NCBI GenBank assembly: GCA_021202925.1
Contig: JAJQCD010000010.1
Span: 67,932-131,931 of the forward strand
Source: Clostridiales bacterium
Lineage (GTDB): Bacteria > Bacillota > Clostridia > Lachnospirales > Lachnospiraceae
Reading direction: 5' to 3'
DNA: 64,000 nt
Below are positions 61,202 to 64,000 of the stretch, piece by piece. Below the pieces are notes generated by a model. That model saw only the letters and a program-made list of their open reading frames with translations. It made no database searches and had not been told where the DNA came from. Every line of letters starts with the position of its first letter. Positions within the stretch are counted from its first letter, which is position 1. The position numbers were made by a program, and so were the translations under genes.

Positions 61202-62542
61202 ATGATGAAAAAAGTAGTGGCAGCTCTTTTAACAACAGCGACAGTTGCATTGGCTCTGAGTGGCTGTTCCGGTTCTGGCAGTACAGCTGATAGTACAGTG
61301 ACGGAACAGACACAGGCGGCTGCAGCGGACAGCTCATCAGAGGAGACCGGAAATTCTGATGAGGAGATTGTTCTTACGATGTGGTACTGGAAGAACAGCA
61401 TTCGTGAAGATCTGATTGAACAGGTCTCAGAGCAGTTTCCCGGTGTAACAATCAAGGCGGAACTGTTCTCCGCGGACGACATTGAAGAAAAAATCAATAC
61501 GACGATTGCCAGCGGCGGCGAGCTCCCGGATCTTCTTCCGATGGATGACTGGATTGCGAATCTGCTTCAGTATCCGGAACTGTTTGTCGATCTCTACCAG
61601 GAACCATGCAATGCGGCTGAGATCGAGGATCAGTATGTGGAGTGGAAATGGAAACGTGCAGAAACCGTGGATGGAAAGCTGATTGCGTTGCCAATGGATA
61701 TCGGGCCGACCTGCATGTTTTACAATGCATCCCTGTTTGAGGCTGCAGGACTTCCGACGGAACCGGATGAAGTGGCTGCGATCATGTCTACCTGGGATGA
61801 TGCCTATGCGACGGCGGAGAAACTGCAGCAGGCAACGCCGGATGTAAAGATGTTCGATTTTATGGGCCATCTGTTTGTATCTGCGCTTGGACAGCAGTCT
61901 CAGCACATGATCGATAAGGAAGGAAATTTCATTGCCGACCAGGATCATGTTCGCAGTGCGTTTATGACTGCGGTTGCCGGTAAACCATATGTGTATGGTG
62001 GTGATACGGAGTGGTCTTCTGAGTGGGCTGCTTCCATGAACAACGGTGATGTTGCGGCGTTTGTCGGAGCAGTATGGATGAAACCGGAAATTGAGGATGC
62101 GGCTCCCGATACGGCGGGACAGTGGAGAGTCACCTCTGCTCCGGGAGGAGCGGGAAATGTCGGCGGCTCTTCCATTGGTATTACAAAAGACTGTGAACAT
62201 GTTGAAACCGCTTATCAGGTACTTACCTGAATGACGAATACGGAAAATCAGGTAGAGTCTCTGGCTCAGCTTGGCCTGTTCCCGTCTCTGATTTCTGCGT
62301 TGGATGATCCTTCTCTGATGTATGAAGAGGAGTTTTTCGGCAACCAGATTGTAAATGAATATTTTGTGGAAGCAGCAAAGCAGATTGATGATTTCTATTA
62401 TCCGCCGAACTACAGCTCTTATCAGTCCGTATTTGAACAGCAGCTTTTGCTGGTTCAGGATCAGGATAAGGATCCGGAGGAAGCGTTCAACGATGCAGTA
62501 GCGGAAGCAAAGGAAATTTATGATCTGGAGTATATGAACTGA
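61202..62542 (+). pseudogene. Sugar ABC transporter substrate-binding lipoprotein, interrupted by an in-frame TGA
   Basis: The reading frame would encode about 445 residues but is cut by TGA at 62228-62230 after residue 342; the same frame continues without a gap as MTNTENQVESLAQLGLFPS to 62542. The first part has a lipobox (ALSGC), a Ser/Thr/Glu-rich linker and the family-1 sugar-binding pattern (IVLTMWYWKNSIREDL, PMDDWIANLLQYPELF, TSAPGGAGNVGGSSIGIT). The second part is the missing C-terminal lobe. A W codon TGG changed to TGA would explain it, since the site aligns with the usual YQVLTY/W-M join. Either a recent nonsense mutation, a sequence error, or read-through. GGAGG precedes ATG 61202. 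The two permease genes that follow are intact. Confidence 0.85.
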
Positions 62543-62561
62543 GAGAATACGGGAGACAACA

Positions 62562-63455
62562 ATGAAAAAGAAAGACCTGCTTCATGAAATTTATAAAAAC
62601 CGGATGATCTATCTGCTGATCTGCCCATTTTTCCTGATTTATGCGATCTTCTGGATCTTTCCGATTTTTTACTCCTTTTTTCTGTCGTTCCATAAGTGGG
62701 GCGGAGTGGGAGAGAAGCAGCTTGTTGGACTTTTTTACTTCAAACATTTGCTGCAGGATAGCGTGTTCCTGCTTTCTATCAGGAACACGCTGATTATCTG
62801 GTGCCTGTCGACGATCCCGATGGTGTTGATTGCGATCGTCCTTGCATTTATTCTGAATCAAAAGCTGTTAAAAGGAAAAAATTTCTTTCGCACGGTGTAT
62901 TATCTCCCCAACATTACCTCTACGGTAGCAATCGCCATTGTATTTGCCAATATTTTTGGCAACAAGTATGGTATTCTGAACTATTTCATCAGTCTTCTGG
63001 GCTTTGACCCGATTCAGTGGCTGTCATTAACCTGGGGTGTCCACGTGGCGATCGCCGCGATTGTAATATGGAGGTGGACCGGCTACAACGCAATTATCCT
63101 GCTCGCCGGCCTGCAGAAGATACCGAGTTCACTTTATGAGGCGGCCAGTCTGGATGGAGCCAGCACCTTCCAGGTATTTCGCTATATTACTGTCCCGTTG
63201 CTGAATCCTGTAATCCAGTTTGTGGTAATCACATCGACGATTGGCGGCTGGCAGTTATTTGCGGAAGCGCAGATGCTGGTGGGCTCTTCGGGGGGTATAG
63301 GAAAGAGTGGCATGACTGTTGTGCTATATCTGTACAATCAGGCCTTTGGAAACCGACAGTTTGGCTATGGTTCAGCCATATCCTGGGCGCTGGTGCTGAT
63401 CATTGGCCTGTGTTCCGTGATTAACTGGATGCTGACCAGGCGGGAGGTGGATTGA
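62562..63455 (+). CDS. Sugar ABC transporter permease (MalF/UgpA type)
   Basis: 297 residues, six hydrophobic segments. The EAA loop that contacts the ATPase is YEAASLDGASTFQVFRYITVPLLNP (about 188-213). It follows the binding-protein gene by 19 bases and its stop lies two bases from the next permease gene start. The sugar is not evident; galM upstream hints at galactose- or glucose-containing sugars. Confidence 0.93.
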   Translation: MKKKDLLHEIYKNRMIYLLICPFFLIYAIFWIFPIFYSFFLSFHKWGGVGEKQLVGLFYFKHLLQDSVFLLSIRNTLIIWCLSTIPMVLIAIVLAFILNQKLLKGKNFFRTVYYLPNITSTVAIAIVFANIFGNKYGILNYFISLLGFDPIQWLSLTWGVHVAIAAIVIWRWTGYNAIILLAGLQKIPSSLYEAASLDGASTFQVFRYITVPLLNPVIQFVVITSTIGGWQLFAEAQMLVGSSGGIGKSGMTVVLYLYNQAFGNRQFGYGSAISWALVLIIGLCSVINWMLTRREVD

Positions 63456-63456
63456 T

Positions 63457-64000
63457 ATGAATCGAAAAATAAATGCGCCGATCCTGATTCTGTATGTTTG
63501 TCTGATCCTTGGTGCTCTGGTTTCCCTGTTTCCGTTTTACTGGCTGGCCGTCATGGCGACAAACAGTTCGTCCGCTTTCATGAGATTTCCGCCGGTGATG
63601 ACGTTTGGGAGTCAGTTTATCCAGAATGTGGGAAATCTTTTGCACTCGATTAACTTTGGGAGGGCAATGTTCAACACCTTTGTTGTGTCGGCGGTTAAAA
63701 CCGGCGGGGGTGTTTTCTTCTGTTCTCTGGCGGCGTTTTATTTTGCAAAATTCCGCTTTCCGGGCAGAAGACTTCTGTTTGCCTTATGTCTGATTACGAT
63801 GATGATTCCGCCGCAGCTGAATCTGATTCCGCAGCTGATTATTATGAACCGGCTGAACTGGCTTTCCACCTTTAAGGCACTGATTATGCCCGGCCTGATT
63901 CCGGCGTTTGGTATTTACTGGATGAATCAGTATTGTGTGGGAGCGATTCATGATGATCTGATTGATTCGGCGAGAATTGACGGATGCAATACGTTTGGAT
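63457..64000 (+). CDS. Sugar ABC transporter permease (MalG/UgpE type), partial at right edge
   Basis: 181 codons are in the window. The start ATG 63457 has a GGGAGG site. Hydrophobic segments ILILYVCLILGALVSLFPFYW, FVVSAVKTGGGVFFCSLAAFYF, LFALCLITMMIPPQLNLIPQL and the beginning of the EAA loop (DDLIDSARIDGCNTFG) are visible. It is the second membrane subunit of the transporter; the ATPase (MsmK-type, often encoded elsewhere) is not in the window. Confidence 0.93.
   Translation, partial: MNRKINAPILILYVCLILGALVSLFPFYWLAVMATNSSSAFMRFPPVMTFGSQFIQNVGNLLHSINFGRAMFNTFVVSAVKTGGGVFFCSLAAFYFAKFRFPGRRLLFALCLITMMIPPQLNLIPQLIIMNRLNWLSTFKALIMPGLIPAFGIYWMNQYCVGAIHDDLIDSARIDGCNTFG

Overview
The window looks like a chromosomal segment of an anaerobic, Gram-positive, gut-type clostridium, most likely family Lachnospiraceae. 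Reasons: purine-rich ribosome binding sites (AGGAGG class) before nearly every gene, sigma-A type promoters with 17-base spacers, the glycogen pair glgC-glgD, two sets of 2-hydroxyacyl-CoA dehydratase activase genes, a paaK-ACT pair, an [Fe-S] aldo/keto reductase, a ParE/ParC pair, and a YtrA-type GntR regulator with its ABC transporter. Base composition is moderately G+C rich in genes and A+T rich between them. No insertion sequence, prophage, CRISPR array or rRNA was seen.

Layout. 1-2.5 kb (minus): glgD (partial), glgC, tcdA. 2.6-6.2 kb (plus): an autoregulated GntR/ABC/permease operon with a clear operator. 6.3-17.9 kb (plus): housekeeping genes: Rrf2 regulator, nadE, an rRNA methyltransferase, nfeD-SPFH, argF, birA, mutY, a lipid kinase, rpoD, queH, HPr. 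18-28.2 kb: paaK-ACT (minus), a sugar kinase and a MATE exporter (plus), then a split acyl-CoA dehydratase activase system and a second MATE (minus). 28.4-30.5 kb: aldo/keto reductase and GH25 lipoprotein. 30.6-38.2 kb: a catabolic island with a divergent LysR gene, three enolase-superfamily dehydratases, an AraC regulator and an SLC13-type permease; it probably handles a sugar acid or hydroxy acid. 38.3-48.4 kb: pyruvate kinase, a fused 1516-residue activase, a Csp-like subtilase, a double NUDIX protein and a YihY membrane protein.

48.5-52.1 kb is the most accessory-looking part: an AraC regulator, a complete type III toxin-antitoxin locus (strong promoter, two 53-base RNA repeats with covarying stems and a possible pseudoknot, terminator, 157-residue toxin), a nitrilase-family amidase, an orphan HEPN protein, and three tRNA genes (Pro-CGG, Glu-CTC, Thr-CGT). 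52.1-64 kb: a lipoprotein flavin reductase behind a possible attenuator, parE-parC, asd, galM, and the start of a sugar ABC transporter operon whose binding-protein gene carries an in-frame TGA.

The best candidate for a little-described system is the type III toxin-antitoxin locus at about 49.6-50.3 kb. The enolase-superfamily island and the paired split and fused activases are the next most interesting. All family assignments come from reading the translated sequences by eye; no database search was possible.
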